Below are positions 1 through 12,434 of a stretch of DNA of 64,000 bases, in pieces. How positions within the stretch are numbered: the first letter of the stretch is position 1; each line of letters begins with the position of its first letter. Made by a program: the position numbers and the translations under genes. The stretch is from Glandiceps talaboti. Its lineage: Eukaryota > Hemichordata > Enteropneusta > Spengelidae. A model generated the notes under the pieces. The model was not told the DNA's origin. It did not search any database and saw only the letters and a program-made list of their open reading frames with translations. The stretch lies in contig NC_135565.1 in NCBI RefSeq assembly GCF_964340395.1, forward strand, positions 22,841,709 to 22,905,708, in the 5' to 3' direction.

Positions 1-149
1 ATATTTTCAACATTAATGTTTATTTTATGGGCAATATCTGACAGGGTTATGGTTATTGTAATATTTTCAATACCATTATTATCTTCCCAGTATTACAATT
101 TTTATCATTAATACCAAGCCCTCAGATAAATTACCATAACCTCATTGTG

Positions 150-590
150 AGAGAATATAGAATAGAATAGAATAGAATAGAATAGAACCGTGTAGTATAG
201 AATGTAAATAGAAAACTTAGTTCAATATTGAGAATGCAACTAAAAAAAAAAATAGAATAGAATAGAATAGAATAGAATAGAATAGAATAGAATAGAATAG
301 AATAGAATAGAATTTAACAATAGAATTGTGTAGTGTAGAATAAAATAGAAAACTACTCAGCAACTCAGCAAATATAATAGAATTTAGTAGAATAGATTAG
401 ATTAGAATAGAATAGAATAGAGTAGAGTAGAACAGAACAGAACAGAACACAGCATGGCAGTGTAACAGAATGCAAATAGAAAACAGAAGTTCCATTATTG
501 TATAGTCAAATAAAATAGTAGAATAGAATGAAATAGAATAGAATAGAATTGAATAGAATAGAATATGAGAATAGAACATAACAGCATAGT
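150..590. repeat. (GAATA)n pentanucleotide satellite, interrupted
   Basis: Pure AGAAT runs occur at about 155-186 and 250-312, with degenerate copies to about 590 carrying GTAGA and CAGAA variants. Non-repeat segments between blocks are themselves partly duplicated (AAAACTTAG / AAAACTACT contexts). No gene. Confidence 0.95.
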
Positions 591-599
591 GGAGATTTC

Positions 600-1740
600 A
601 ATTCAGAAAACCGACGTAAATGTCAGAGAATAAAACACATCAAATGAAATAATTTGAACTATTGTACTAAATTTGACAACTTGTTTTTATCTACATCTAC
701 ATTGTACATGTATCTTTCACTGTCACAACATTCATTAGAACACGTTCATTTTGCTGATATTGCAGTTTTCTGTCAATTACTCATTTCAGCTGTTGAATTT
801 AAAGTCATTACTACATGTAGATATTACAATGAGACATAATATACATTTAGCTTATTAACAAATACATTTGTGTTTCATTTTAAAAGCCGTGCAATCCCAA
901 CCCTGCTGCACTATCTCATTTCAATTAACTTATCATATACATGACTGAACTGAACATGTTTGTTGTAGTTGTCATGGATACGTAATAGATTAATACTCTC
1001 AGCTGATCAGGGATGAACTTTTCTCCGATGGCCTTCATTGATTGACAATACTGCATGCATATTATCAAGAACACATAGGCTAGTTCTGAGTATTGTGTAT
1101 TAGTAACGGAACATTTTAGTTGATACATTAATTATTAACTCTTGCAATATATAAAAAAAAATGTGTTGCCGTGAGATACTGCTTACCTGTGTCTGGACAA
1201 TTCCATTGTGTTGTAGGTAAAACAGGTTGTTGGTCAGAGGGGTTGTGTTTAGATTTAATCTTAAGTTGTTTAAATAGGCGTGATATAATCATTATTGAGG
1301 TGTCTTGTAAAATGTTTAAACAGTCCAAGTGTTGTGAAGGACTGATGTTTACATGACTTCATAATATTTTATTTCCGTGTGAGTCATGGGATATGCCTTT
1401 ACCCACACCTGGCATTCGTAATGGTGACAACCCACACCGGGTACATGTACATCGATAGGTGTGGTGTCCATGTTATGGTCACCTCGACCAATATGCATTA
1501 TAGTTTATGATCTAGAGCCAGGCAATTTATCAGTTATGGGCTGTACTGCCTTCTTCTTCGGTCGAATATTGCGGTATGTACGGATGTTATTTTAATTCTA
1601 TAACCTCTAGCTGACATAGTTGTATGCATCAGGTGAATCAAGTGAGACTGATGCATTCATATTACGTGCACAGAAATATCAACTCAAGACTAAAGTCCAT
1701 CATTCAGTCTCACAAACAGTTTTTTTTTGTAACTGACAAT
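600..1740. other. No recognised feature
   Basis: AT-rich single-copy-looking DNA. Short ORFs of 60-67 codons here match nothing I know, and their codon use shows no bias. A CpG-containing patch at 1380-1620 has no promoter motif I would defend. Confidence 0.5.
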
Positions 1741-1744
1741 TTAA

Positions 1745-2020
1745 GTGTGCTCATAGTTGTCAACTCACCCCTGTATATGTATGTTGCTGTAAATTAAAAT
1801 TCATACCTAAATTGGCACGTTAACATGTGCTTATAGTTGTTAACTCACCCCTGTATATGTGTATAGCTGTAAATTAACATTCATAGAATCATACCTAAAT
1901 TAGCACGTTAACATGTGTTCATAGTTGTTAACTCACCCCTTTAGACATTTGTATGTATATAGCTGTAAATTAAAATTCATAACTACATGTATAATGAACA
2001 CGTTAACATGTGTTCATTTT
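1745..2020. repeat. 80-90-bp imperfect tandem repeat, 3 copies
   Basis: Three copies of a unit containing ATAGTTGTTAACTCACCCCT, AGCTGTAAATTAA and GCACGTTAACATGTG begin near 1751, 1831 and 1919. Copy lengths differ by short indels. Confidence 0.85.
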
Positions 2021-2396
2021 ATTAATAAAGATATTCAGGATGTTACTACAACTGGCCCATCATGACAGTTACTGGTACATTGTGTTATTTTCACTCTTGT
2101 ACATTCATTGGTGTCATTGTGTCAATGTCAGCTTTTTGTGATATGCTGTGTCTTTAACATTTTTACCCTACATGTATCTCGTGACTCCCCAACAAATAAA
2201 CGAAAATGTCTGACATGAATAACACAAGTAGACCTTAATGAATCTATATCTGTACACCAAATAATTAAAAAAAAGGAATATAATACAAATTTGTGACACT
2301 GAAAATATAATGAATCTACATTTAAAGTTGTTTGTCCGTGAACCAAATAATCAAAACAAAAAATAAATTGACGAATTTACCAATATCTTACATGAG

Positions 2397-2563
2397 CAGT
2401 GTTTTTGCTAAGGTTTGGGAACCCCGGTAACAGAAAGGGGGAAAGAGGTAAAACTGGTAGTGCTTCCCATGCAATGTATCATAGTTTAAGTGGGGAACCC
2501 CGGTAAAATGATGTGGGAACCCCGGTAGATTTTACCTACTTACCGCCCTTAAATAAAACACTG
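2397..2563. mobile_element. MITE with CAGTGTTTTTG... ends and 5-bp target duplication
   Basis: A 167-bp element. The left end is CAGTGTTTTTGCTAAGG and the right end CCTTAAATAAAACACTG, an imperfect inverted pair. ATGAG flanks both ends (2392-2396 and 2564-2568). Inside, GGGAACCCCGGTAA is repeated three times. It belongs to the same family as 10816-10971 and the expanded relative at 60533-61051. CAGTG ends suggest a hAT-like element; the 5-bp duplication is unusual for hAT. Confidence 0.75.
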
Positions 2564-2787
2564 ATGAGTGATATGGAGAAAAATGATACTATATAGTAGA
2601 AATGTCTACAATATATCTGTGCATAAAATAATTAAAACAAAAATAGATTTAATAACAATATCTGACATGACTGAAATAGAGAGTAATAAAAATGTATTTA
2701 TCTATGCACAGATAATTAAAAAAATATTGAATATAAATATCTTACTTGAGTGCCACAGAGAAATACAGTTGTACATGTAATAATAGA

Positions 2788-3172
2788 AGTGTCTATATCT
2801 GTCTATATCTACATGTATGTCTATATCTGTCTATATCTGTCTGTCTATATCTATGTCTATATCTGTCTATCTATGTCTATCTTCTATATCTGTCTATATC
2901 TACGTATGTCTATATCTGTCTATATCTATATCTATGTCTATATCTGTCTGTCTATATCTATGTCTATATCTGTCTATCTATGTCTATCTTCTATATCTGT
3001 CTATATCTATGTATGTCTATATCTGTCTATATCTATGTCTATATCTGTCTATCTATGTCTATCTTCTATATCTGTCTATATCTACATATGTCTATATCTG
3101 TCTATATCTACGGTATGTCTATATCTGTCTATATCTATGTCTGTATCTGTCTATATCTATGTCTGTATCTGT
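2788..3172. repeat. (TATCTGTC/TATCTATG)n minisatellite
   Basis: About 385 bp of CTATATCTGTCTATATC, ATGTC and CTTC variants, with a longer internal period of roughly 100 bp (the CTATCTTCTATATCTGTC segment recurs near 2880, 2985 and 3060). Three forward frames are stop-free only because the unit lacks stops. Confidence 0.95.
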
Positions 3173-3259
3173 GCACCAAATAATCAAACAAGCTTAAAAT
3201 TTAAAACAAATATCTTACATGAGTGCCACATGGAGAATAGAATTATAGTATGGTAATGC

Positions 3260-3930
3260 ACATAGTAAGTGTACAAAATGTATAATAATTATGTATATTT
3301 CAGTAAATATATGTTACAGACATCCAGTCCTAATAACGAAATCATACAAAACCAAGTATTTCCTCGGAATATAACTTAGGGGTATTGAATGTAAGATGAA
3401 TTACTATTATGCTGACTTCCTCCTAACGGAGAAGTGAAACCATAGACTCACAGACTCATTGGGTCATAAAATGTGTCTACTAGAAGATTGTCGAATGTAA
3501 TGCTACACAATGTACATTGTATCCTTTGAACAAATTTAAAGACCTATCTTTCATTTGATAGCACATTGAAATCCAGACTTACTAAGTTACAGGTTTTAAT
3601 AATGTAATAGATATATGTACATGATGTTTAGTGTCACAGATTTCATACATTTTGGAATTAACATGTGGATTATATTATTATAAACATGACAACTATAAAT
3701 GCAACAATAAAAAGAACAAAACAGCAGGGTTTTGATTTGTGTAGTAGATAGAACAATACAGGTATAAACATGTGTTTATAACCCCTCCCACCCCCACCCC
3801 CACCCCCCATATGTATATAGTTGTACTATGCAATCAAGTACTGATATGGTACATGTAGTAGTCTAAGACCAAAACACACATGTATGGGTTTGAGTAATAG
3901 TCCATCATAAACCATGTGTATATTGACACT
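3260..3930. other. No recognised feature
   Basis: AT-rich DNA with a C-rich run at about 3784-3808 (CCCCTCCCACCCCCACCCCC). No coding or structural feature supported. Confidence 0.5.
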
Positions 3931-3933
3931 TTG

Positions 3934-4320
3934 ACAGATTTCCTACATGGACATAGAAATTATCACTTAGATGATAACAGATTTCCTACATGGATATAGA
4001 AATTATCACTTAGATGATAACAGATTTCCTACATGGATATAGAAATTATCACTTAGATGATAACAGATTTCCTACATGGATATAGAAATTATCACTTAGA
4101 TGATAACAGATTTCCTACATGGATATAGAAATTATCACTGAGATGATAACAGATTTCCTACATGGACATAGAAATTATCACTTAGATGATAACAGATTTC
4201 CTACATGGATATAGAAATTATCACTTAGATGATAACAGATTTCCTACATGGACATAGAAATTATCACTTAGATGATAACAGATTTCCTACATGGATATAG
4301 AAATTATCACTTAGATGATA
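3934..4320. repeat. 43-bp tandem repeat, 9 copies
   Basis: The unit begins ACAGATTTCCTACATGGATA and ends CACTTAGATGATA. Nine head-to-tail copies fill the interval exactly (9 x 43 = 387 bp), and nearly all differences are a single C/T site (GGACATAG vs GGATATAG). Confidence 0.97.
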
Positions 4321-4510
4321 ACGACAGTATACTACATAATCAACAACTAATAAAACACAACATAGGGCTTTGAGTTGTGTAATAGATAAACTTGTATGTA
4401 CAAAATGTACAAATGTAGGTATAGATTTCTTACAACTACAAAATATTTTGTAGATAATACGTGTAGTTCTACTATATTTCCAACAAGTGATAGTCTAAGA
4501 ACAAAACATA

Positions 4511-4762
4511 GGGTTAAATAGTGTAATAGTCTACCATGATAATTAAAAGTATCTTTGTTGCCATATATTTCCTATATGTGCATTGAAATTATCATGTGGG
4601 TGATATTGATACAATGTAACCAAAAAACTAAACAATGGGTTAAATAGTGTAATAGTCTACCATGATAATTAAAAGTATCTTTGTTGCCATATATTTCCTA
4701 TATGTGCATTGAAATTATCATGTGGGTAATATTGATACAATGTAACCAAAAAACTAAACATA
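4511..4762. repeat. 126-bp direct duplication
   Basis: Two almost identical copies start with GGGTTAAATAGTGTAATAG at 4511 and 4637. They differ by very few substitutions, so the duplication is recent. Nothing in the unit is recognisable. Confidence 0.93.
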
Positions 4763-5467
4763 GTGTAACCTACATGTACATGTAGTTTGAATCCTACAAT
4801 AGACAGACTACATGTAGGTTGCTACATTTGAACCAACATATGGTATGAAGTGTGCTAATTACAATAGGATTGTTAGATAAATATGATATGGTAACATGTG
4901 TAGTGGATTGTAATGTATAATATATTACTAATGAACAATGTAATAATCTTATCCTGCATAGTAACAATGCTTAACCACAGATAATGAGTTAGTATTCTTG
5001 TAGAATTGGGTCATTTTTGCTTCTTTTGTATACATTTGATTTTTGGTTATATACGCTTTCCTTTGAAGTTATTTAGACATTGTACATCTATCTATATTAG
5101 TTAAGCTGCTAAACTCTTGGGTAATTCTGCTAACCACAGGTTGCATAGCAGCAGAAATGCTGTCAAGGACTTGCCCAAAATTCTGTCATTCTCAGCTTTT
5201 GTCCAGCAACCTTACAAGTGCAGGTCTTAATACATGTACAAGAGTACAGAATACACACGATGTAATGTAACCATCACAACCACCATACATATATGTATCT
5301 ATAGATAAATAGATGTGAATTTGATGACACACATGTCTACAAACACAGACATATGTACCATGATAAACACACCGTAACAGACATACAATGGTACATGTAT
5401 TAGTTTATGAAGATGGTACAATATATTCAATAATTAACACTTCAAAGTTCCCCACCAGAACAGACAG

Positions 5468-5655
5468 ACACTGACTGACTGACTGACTGACTGACTGACT
5501 GACTCACTCACTCACTCACTCACTCACTCACTCACTCACAAAAGGATACATACAATGTACATGTACAGACTGACTGACTGACTACCTGACTACCTGACTG
5601 ACTGACTACCTGACTACCTGACTGACTGACTGACTGACTACCTGACTGACTGACT
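5468..5655. repeat. (CTGA)n / (CTCA)n tetranucleotide tracts
   Basis: An abrupt switch from CTGA repeats to CTCA repeats occurs near 5504. A second block of CTGA with CTAC interruptions spans 5565-5655. The two blocks are separated by GGATACATACAATGTACATG. Confidence 0.93.
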
Positions 5656-5659
5656 CATA

Positions 5660-7200
5660 AAAGGATATATACATGTATGTACATGTCTACACAATGTAAA
5701 GGATATCCGGTTCCTGTTGAAGGGCAATAAATTTGATAATTTACTGACAATACAGACACATTAAAAATACTATGAATGTACAATTGATGATACAAAGTGC
5801 TAAATGTAATATTAATGACATCATACAAGTACAAGTATACTCTATGAGACACACAGTCTTCATTATGCATCACCGTACATCTCTTTCTCTCTCTTGAGGA
5901 GAGTCATTGTGCTATCTGAATGAAAATGTGACAAAATCAGACTTAATTATTTTCCAGACATCAATATTTCAATAATTTCTGTTATTGGTATTTCGTATTT
6001 GATATTGAAGATGGTCTTTTGATTATTTCTTTATTATTGATTATTAAAATTAATACCTCAGTTACGGCTAGTGCAACTTGAAATAAATCATAACTCACAT
6101 TTGATCACATGACCCACATATTGCAGTACTCAAATATATTAATTTTATATTTTCCTCCCTCATTTCCATAACCTGGTGTAAACATTTCTATATAAAATAA
6201 AATAAAATAAAATAAAACGTAACCTGAATTCTTTGTTTGTTTGTATTTTCATCTTTTTTACAAGTCTATTATCTATGTGTAATTACTAACCCAATCTTTT
6301 GAACATATTCATATAGGTGTGGTCATGTGTAAGAGCCAGGGTTATTTTTGGAACTATGTCATCATTGTAAAAACATCTGGTCAAATTGTGTAAACATATT
6401 TTAAGTCAATAGTGTCAATGGTGAATTTCATGACATGAAATGTACATGTGCCATTATTTTGTTTGCACAATAATAAATGCTGTGAAATAAGTGTTTGGAA
6501 TATTGTAAATTATACCATGCATATATTTTGTAAACCAAAAATATGGAATTTATACCCGGCTCATTCTACATCACTAAACTGCACATCTGTGTCATGACAA
6601 CACTTGTCTACACTACTGCTGTGTTCAAAATATGAGTCAAAATTGCCATTACTTTCCCTGCATGATTTTTCATTGATATTACTGTGTTCTCCAACATTTG
6701 CTTCATTCAGTCGAAAAATAATACTCGTCTAGTGACTCGTAGTGACAAAGCCCCATAGGTCACTCTTATTTTCTTTATTTCATTTGAACAATATAAAATG
6801 TTATAATATGAAACATGTTTTGGAATATTGTAAATTATATTACCAGAAATATACTTTTTACTCATACATAGCCTATTCCGGTTGTATACCCACTTGTAGA
6901 TGATGTACTTTGTAGATAATTACATGATTGTTAATGATTAAATGAACAAAGAAATGACCTTGGCTTGTAACTTAGTGGTTTAGAACAATGAGTTTTGGTT
7001 TGTGATGGCACTGTGTATTAAAAGATAACTATAACTACATGTATAGTCAGATTGTCAGCTGACATTTTGTCAACTTCTCTTAACTACACATAGTACTTAT
7101 TGTATTGTTGCCATTTATTTTTGATGTGTTCAATTAAAATCAATGCCTCTTTATAGAAGGCAAGATTGTAAATCAAATTACTAGGTGAGTGCTATGCTTT
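5660..7200. other. Mostly featureless; one dispersed repeat copy
   Basis: An (AAAAT)n run lies at 6192-6217. A copy of the dispersed GTGACAAAGCCCC..AGGTCACTC repeat lies at about 6700-6790. The rest is AT-rich with no supported gene. Confidence 0.5.
6698..6790. mobile_element. Dispersed repeat copy 1 (GTGACAAAGCCCC.. family)
   Basis: CTTCATTCAGTCGAAAAATA, then GTGACTCGTAGTGACAAAGC and CCCATAGGTCACTC. The same ordered blocks recur in reverse orientation at 42617-42722, and a shorter core at 39180-39215. Confidence 0.55.
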
Positions 7201-7216
7201 GATCTCTTCAATTCAT

Positions 7217-8370
7217 GTATATGTACCTACATATAGCTACCCTACATTGTACAAGCCTGAAAAATATAGGTATAGCTACATGTACATGTACCTACATATA
7301 GCTACACTACATTGTACTACTACTAGCCTGAAAAATATAGGTATAGCTACATGTACATGTACCTACATATAGCTACACTACATTGCACAAGCCTGAAAAA
7401 TATAGGTATAGCTACATGTACATGTACCTACATATAGCTACACTACATTGTACTACTACTAGCCTGAAAAATATAGGTATAGCTACATGTACATGTACCT
7501 ACATATAGCTACACTACATTGTACTAGCCTGAAAAATATAGGTATAGCTACATGTACATGTACCTACATATAGCTACCCTACATTGTACTACTACTTGCC
7601 TGAAAAATATAGGTATAGCTACATGTACATGTACCTACATATAGCTACACTACATTGCACAAGCCTGAAAAATATAGGTATAGCTACATGTACATGTACC
7701 TACATATAGCTACACTACATTGTATTAGCCTGAAAAATATAGGTATAGCTACATGTATATGTACCTACATATAGCTACCCTACATTGCACTAGCCTGAAA
7801 AATATAGGTATAGCTACATGTACATGTACCTACATATAGCTACCCTACATTGTACAAGCCTGAAAAATATAGGTATAGCTACATGTACATGTACCTACAT
7901 GTAGCTACACTACATTGTACTAGCCTGAAAAATATAGGTATAGCTACATGTACATGTACCTACATATAGCTACCCTACATTGTACAAGCCTGAAAAATAT
8001 AGGTATAGCTACATGTATATGTACCTACATATAGCTACACTACATTGTACTACTACTAGCCTGAAAAATATAGGTATAGCTACATGTACATGTACCTACA
8101 TATAGCTACACTACATTGTACTAGCCTGAAAAATATAGGTATAGCTACATGTACATGTACCTACATATAGCTACACTACATTGTACTAGCCTGAAAAATA
8201 TAGGTATAGCTACATGTATATGTACCTACATATAGCTACACTACATTGTATTACTACTAGCCTGAAAAATATAGGTATAGCTATATGTATATGTACCTAC
8301 ATATAGCTACCCTACATTGTACAAGCCTGAAAAATATAGGTATAGCTACATGTACATGTACCTACATATA
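7217..8370. repeat. 65/71-bp minisatellite, 17 copies
   Basis: The unit holds CCTACATATAGCTACACTAC, ATTGTACTAGCCTG, AAAAATATAGGTATAGC and TACATGTACATGT. GCCTGAAAAATATAGG occurs 17 times. Two length classes exist, 65 bp and about 71 bp, differing by an extra TACTAC. AGGTATAGCTAC and its near complement GTAGCTATATGTAGG lie on either side of TACATGTACATGTA, so each unit can form a hairpin. Confidence 0.96.
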
Positions 8371-8429
8371 GTTATATGTAGGTATATGTAGGTATATGTA
8401 GGTATAGCTACATGTACATGTACAAACAT

Positions 8430-9280
8430 ATAGATATATACACCTCAATAATACTATCAAATTATAGACAAGATATAGATATATACACTGCAATAACGCT
8501 ACATTGTATCAAATTATAGACAAGATATAGATAAATATATGCTTATATCTCTCAAATTTTATATTTCTCAAATTACAGACAAAATTTATAAAACATTTAT
8601 CATCATACTATACTTTCAAAACGTCCATCCATGATATAAATCAAGTATTTTATAATTCATTTCCAGATCATAACTATATGGGGAAAAGGAAATAAAAACA
8701 TACATGTGTTATGAAATATGACGATATCCAACCCAACCCTCTTGGCTATGAACCGGGATTTACATAATATTAAATATAATGATAATATAAATTTATTGCC
8801 ATTTGCATAAAAATACATCGGAAATTGGTTTTCCATGTGTACTCATAAAAAGAGGTGAATAAAATTGAAAACAAAAGATTGGAAAGAAAACGACAATGAA
8901 GAAAACGTAGAAAAGGAAATGCAAAAGATAAAATTGATGTAACACATCAAACGATACAAAACACACATGATGGTAAAAAGATAGAATGCTGAGACAAACA
9001 TGACACTAAAACAAATGATGAAATATCCTAGGACTGATTTAAGATGTGAATCACGGATGGATATCGGATAAAAGCTCTTCTTAAAACATTCTGATTTCAT
9101 TTTTACAAAATTTTGATTTATACTTATTCTTTTCCACCTAGTGTATCATTATCAAGACATTCTATGTTCATAAAAGTTGATCCATGCATTACATCTTTTC
9201 TTAAAGACATGGCTTGGTTTTAAACGGTTTCCATGGTTTCCATTTACATACAGTAATTCTTGTCTTGACACATTGTTATA
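8430..9280. other. No recognised feature
   Basis: A short imperfect duplication (GACAAGATATAGATA) lies at 8460-8540. An 85-codon minus-strand ORF at 8843-9100 is Phe/Ser/Ile-rich, as expected from AT-rich antisense DNA. Confidence 0.5.
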
Positions 9281-9283
9281 GCC

Positions 9284-9423
9284 ATCTGTATCCAGCCACC
9301 TGTGTTTTTGCCATAGTAACATTAGATTTCATCTGTATCCAGCCACCTGTGTGCTTGTCATAGTAACATTAGATTTCATCTGTATCCAGCCACCTGTGTG
9401 CTTGTCATAGTAACATTAGATTT
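9284..9423. repeat. 47-bp tandem repeat, 3 copies
   Basis: Three copies of a unit containing ATCTGTATCCAGCCACCTGT and CATAGTAACATTAGATTT. The first copy differs most (GTTTTTGCC against GTGCTTGTC). Confidence 0.93.
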
Positions 9424-9832
9424 ATGCTTGTAGTGAAATTTATGTAGTATAAGGTATATTGTATATAAAAAGGTGACAGTTTTTGAGGTTGATAAAACTT
9501 TACTAAAGAAAGTTTTTAGATGTAATATTTGGCTTATCAAGATGATTTTTGTATTTGGTTTTTAAAGTGGTGTTCTGAATTATAAACTTTTAATGGCTCT
9601 TCCATCTCAGTAAGATGTGATGTTTTCTAAAAAAGATGTACTGATTTTATGACCTGGATTTTGGTTTGTGTAGTGGTATCCCTGATTGTTCAGTAAAATA
9701 TACTTGTTGATGTACTACTTATGGATACAATGAACCACTAATGCACGATTGTGTAAATGTAGAATGTCTAATTATTGCTATGTTAACAACTTTCAGTGAA
9801 TTAATATATTGCTGGTTGTCTGAAAATATCCC

Positions 9833-10089
9833 AATAGGGAACTTGCAATCCAGACTGAGCATGCTCAGACGCAAAGGACTATGGGATTATCTGTGGTTAT
9901 CATAATATGTTATCTGGAGCTACCTATGAAATTAACCTCCCACACTGGTCAAGCTAAATATGAATTGATCATTCGTGGTTATAGACAATTTAACAACATT
10001 GTTTACAATACTAATTTATTAGTACTGTATTTATTATCACATTTCCCATGATGCAACATTCAACATGGCGGGTTTGCAGGTTCCCTATT
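9833..10089. mobile_element. MITE with AATAGGGAAC...GTTCCCTATT ends
   Basis: The left end AATAGGGAACTTGCAA (9833-9848) pairs with the right end TTTGCAGGTTCCCTATT (10073-10089) in inverted orientation with one mismatch. Subterminal CTATGGGATTAT and CCCATGATGC are also loosely paired. A perfect 14-bp palindrome CTGAGCATGCTCAG lies at 9855-9868. There is no coding capacity at 257 bp. The target duplication is unclear. Confidence 0.7.
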
Positions 10090-10099
10090 ATAACTAGTG

Positions 10100-10800
10100 C
10101 AGTTTAAAATACAATGTCCATGTAGTTGAACATGTTGTATGTATACATGTGTGTATCACTATCAGAGGGAAAGGACCAGCTGTTGGTCTGCTTATGTATA
10201 CCATGTGAGATAACACATTATAACATGTAACAGGCCTGTAAGTGGAAGGAAGACTTGGATCTTTGAGGCTATGTCAGACTATGACATTCCAACTATCTCA
10301 AGCCTGCAATGAAACATAATACTTGACATATTACATTTCTATTGAAGGAGATGAGACAATGTACAGTAATTTGAGTGTGATATGAATTTATCATTTTACA
10401 CATGTTTGGTGTGTCACCCTTAATATGACATATAAATCATTTGATATCCAAGACCCACAAAAGTCAAATGTCATACATACAAATGTAGGTCATGCATAAT
10501 TGATAGGGATGTTCCTAGAAATGGTTACGCTGTCATAAAAACTGATCTTCAATCATGAAACAGAAATACACTTGCTTTACAATCCTTATTTGAATTTATG
10601 TTACTACTTTCATTAGACGTAAAAGTGAACCTTTTTTTCCTGACATCATAAAACTTCAATGAATTTCTTGACGTGGTTCAATTGAAATTGAGGTAAATCA
10701 TACATTAAGCATGAAGTGTTTTATTTGTAGTTTAGTGTGAACCATAAATATAGATTACACCTTAATATCAAATGATGCAGGCTGAAAGTTTGTTGTCCAT
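10100..10800. other. No recognised feature
   Basis: AT-rich DNA between two MITEs; no repeat or ORF that can be supported. Confidence 0.5.
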
Positions 10801-10815
10801 GAAAACGAGAAATAT

Positions 10816-10971
10816 CAGCGTTTTTGTTAACGGCAGTACTACTACTACCTGACTCAGGTTCCCCTGTCATTTTACCAGGATCCCCATCAATATTTTGATA
10901 TAGTATTTGGGAAACTGTGCCAGTTTTACCAAATTTGGTACCAGGTTTCCTAACCTTTAACAAAAACACTG
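10816..10971. mobile_element. Second copy of the CAGTGTTTTTG... MITE family
   Basis: The left end CAGCGTTTTTGTTAACGG pairs with the right end CCTTTAACAAAAACACTG. The flanks AATAT (10811-10815) and CATAT (10972-10976) agree at four of five positions, supporting a 5-bp target duplication. Inside are GTTCCCCTGTCATTTTACCA and GGTACCAGGTTTCC, also seen in the 2.4-kb and 60.5-kb members. The minus-strand ORF across it is not a gene. Confidence 0.72.
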
Positions 10972-11150
10972 CATATTAAAGTTGTACAGAGACAGTAGTA
11001 CTGATCAGTGAGATATAATGTACATGTAACATGTAGACACTTATAGAGATGAATAATTCAGATAGTTGTTAGTGATTCTGTTGAAGTTTTACATATAGCA
11101 TCTTGGTGACTGACTGTATAGGCAATCTTACACAGTTGCTATAAAGTCAT

Positions 11151-11421
11151 CAGGGGTGAACAAATCATTTTGTGAACTGGTGGTCCCCGGACCAGAGCCT
11201 TAAAAAATCCAGTGGTCCTGCTGAAAGAATTAGTGGTCCAAGGTCCCACAAATGTGAAACATTAAAATCTTACCAATGAATCTGTATATTCAGACGACTT
11301 TTTAAAATAGTTATTGACAGTAAGGTACTGGTCCGACGGACCAGACAAGGTAAAATTTGTGTTGTCCGCCCCCAAGAATCGCTAGTCCCGGACCCAGGAC
11401 CAGTGGATTTGTTCACTCCTG
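11151..11421. mobile_element. MITE with CAGGGGTGAACAAAT ends, 5-bp target duplication
   Basis: A 271-bp element starting CAGGGGTGAACAAATC and ending GATTTGTTCACTCCTG. The arms continue inward (ACTGGTGGTCCCCGGACC against GGACCCAGGACCAGT). GTCAT is present on both sides (11146-11150 and 11422-11426). The interior has repeated GGTCC/GGACC motifs. CAGGGGTG ends are typical of hAT-type MITEs, most of which make 8-bp duplications; only five bases match here. Confidence 0.8.
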
Positions 11422-11661
11422 GTCATGATAATCAATAGATTAGCCAGTTTGGATTCTCCCAATTTGTCTGTTTCAGCCTCACTGCTACCATTTATGCCTG
11501 AATGTACAAAAATGTATGCTTCCCAGGAAGATTTGGAAATACCTGAGTGTATAAAGGGTTATTGTGCCACTATAGGTCTTTGAGCTCTTTAACCATCTTG
11601 ATGTGAATGAAGTCTATGTAAAAGATAGTGGCCATTGGAGAGTGTTAAGGATATCAAAAAT

Positions 11662-11662
11662 T

Positions 11663-11695
<33 letters not shown>

Positions 11696-11712
11696 TATTA
11701 TTATTATTTTTA
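11662..11712. repeat. (AAT)n then (ATT)n palindromic microsatellite
   Basis: AATAATAAT repeats are followed directly by ATTATTATT, so the tract is self-complementary and can fold on itself. Confidence 0.95.
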
Positions 11713-12365
11713 TGATTAATAATAATATGATTATGATATAATAAAACTTGACAGTGTACAATTGTGGTATCTGTTTGAGTTATGAGCATACATAACATGT
11801 CAGAGATGTAGAAAATTTTAATGACAGAAGGAAAAAGTGTTTTGCAATTTGGCATGTTAAATATATGCTTTCATGGCGAAGTCACGGGGATAAGTGTTAT
11901 ATTAAAATAATCTGAAGAACCTCAGAAGACGTCCGCTAACACCACTATTTCTGTACAATGTTGTCATTCCATAGTTTTTTATCAATGAATGCTTTTACAA
12001 TGAAGGTAGAGAAATTCAATATATGTTTAATTGTGTAAACATTTTGATAGAATTATTGATGTTTCAGAATTTTTTCCATGTTTTAGAATTTTTTCAGCTG
12101 GCAATTTATTGCCGACACATGGTTATTTTTGCTGCCTTCAGACTACTTCCTACATCCATGTATGATATATACTAAATGTTTGTTAGATTATGAAGTACAA
12201 GAAATCATGATGTACGGTATGTGACTCACAGCTACAACTACATGTACCCCACCATTTGTATTCAAATATTTATTTTAATAAGTAAGCCTTTAATCTTGCC
12301 TGGGTTTGTGTAATAAATTATAGTGAAGTTGTCATCTTGGTACTAGCTGACTTTTGGACAATAGA

Positions 12366-12434
12366 CAATAGCTAAGGTATTATAGCTAATAATACCTTAG
12401 CTATTAAGGTATTATTAATACCTTAATAATAGGA
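12366..12434. repeat. Overlapping AT-rich palindromes
   Basis: AATACCTTAGCTATTAAGGT and TATTAATACCTTAATA form overlapping inverted repeats; AATACCTTA and TAAGGTATT alternate several times within 70 bp. Confidence 0.8.

Noticed and set aside
2746-3256. Tyr/Ser/Leu-rich ORFs of 126-168 codons
   Set aside because: A TATCTGTC-type satellite; three frames open together.
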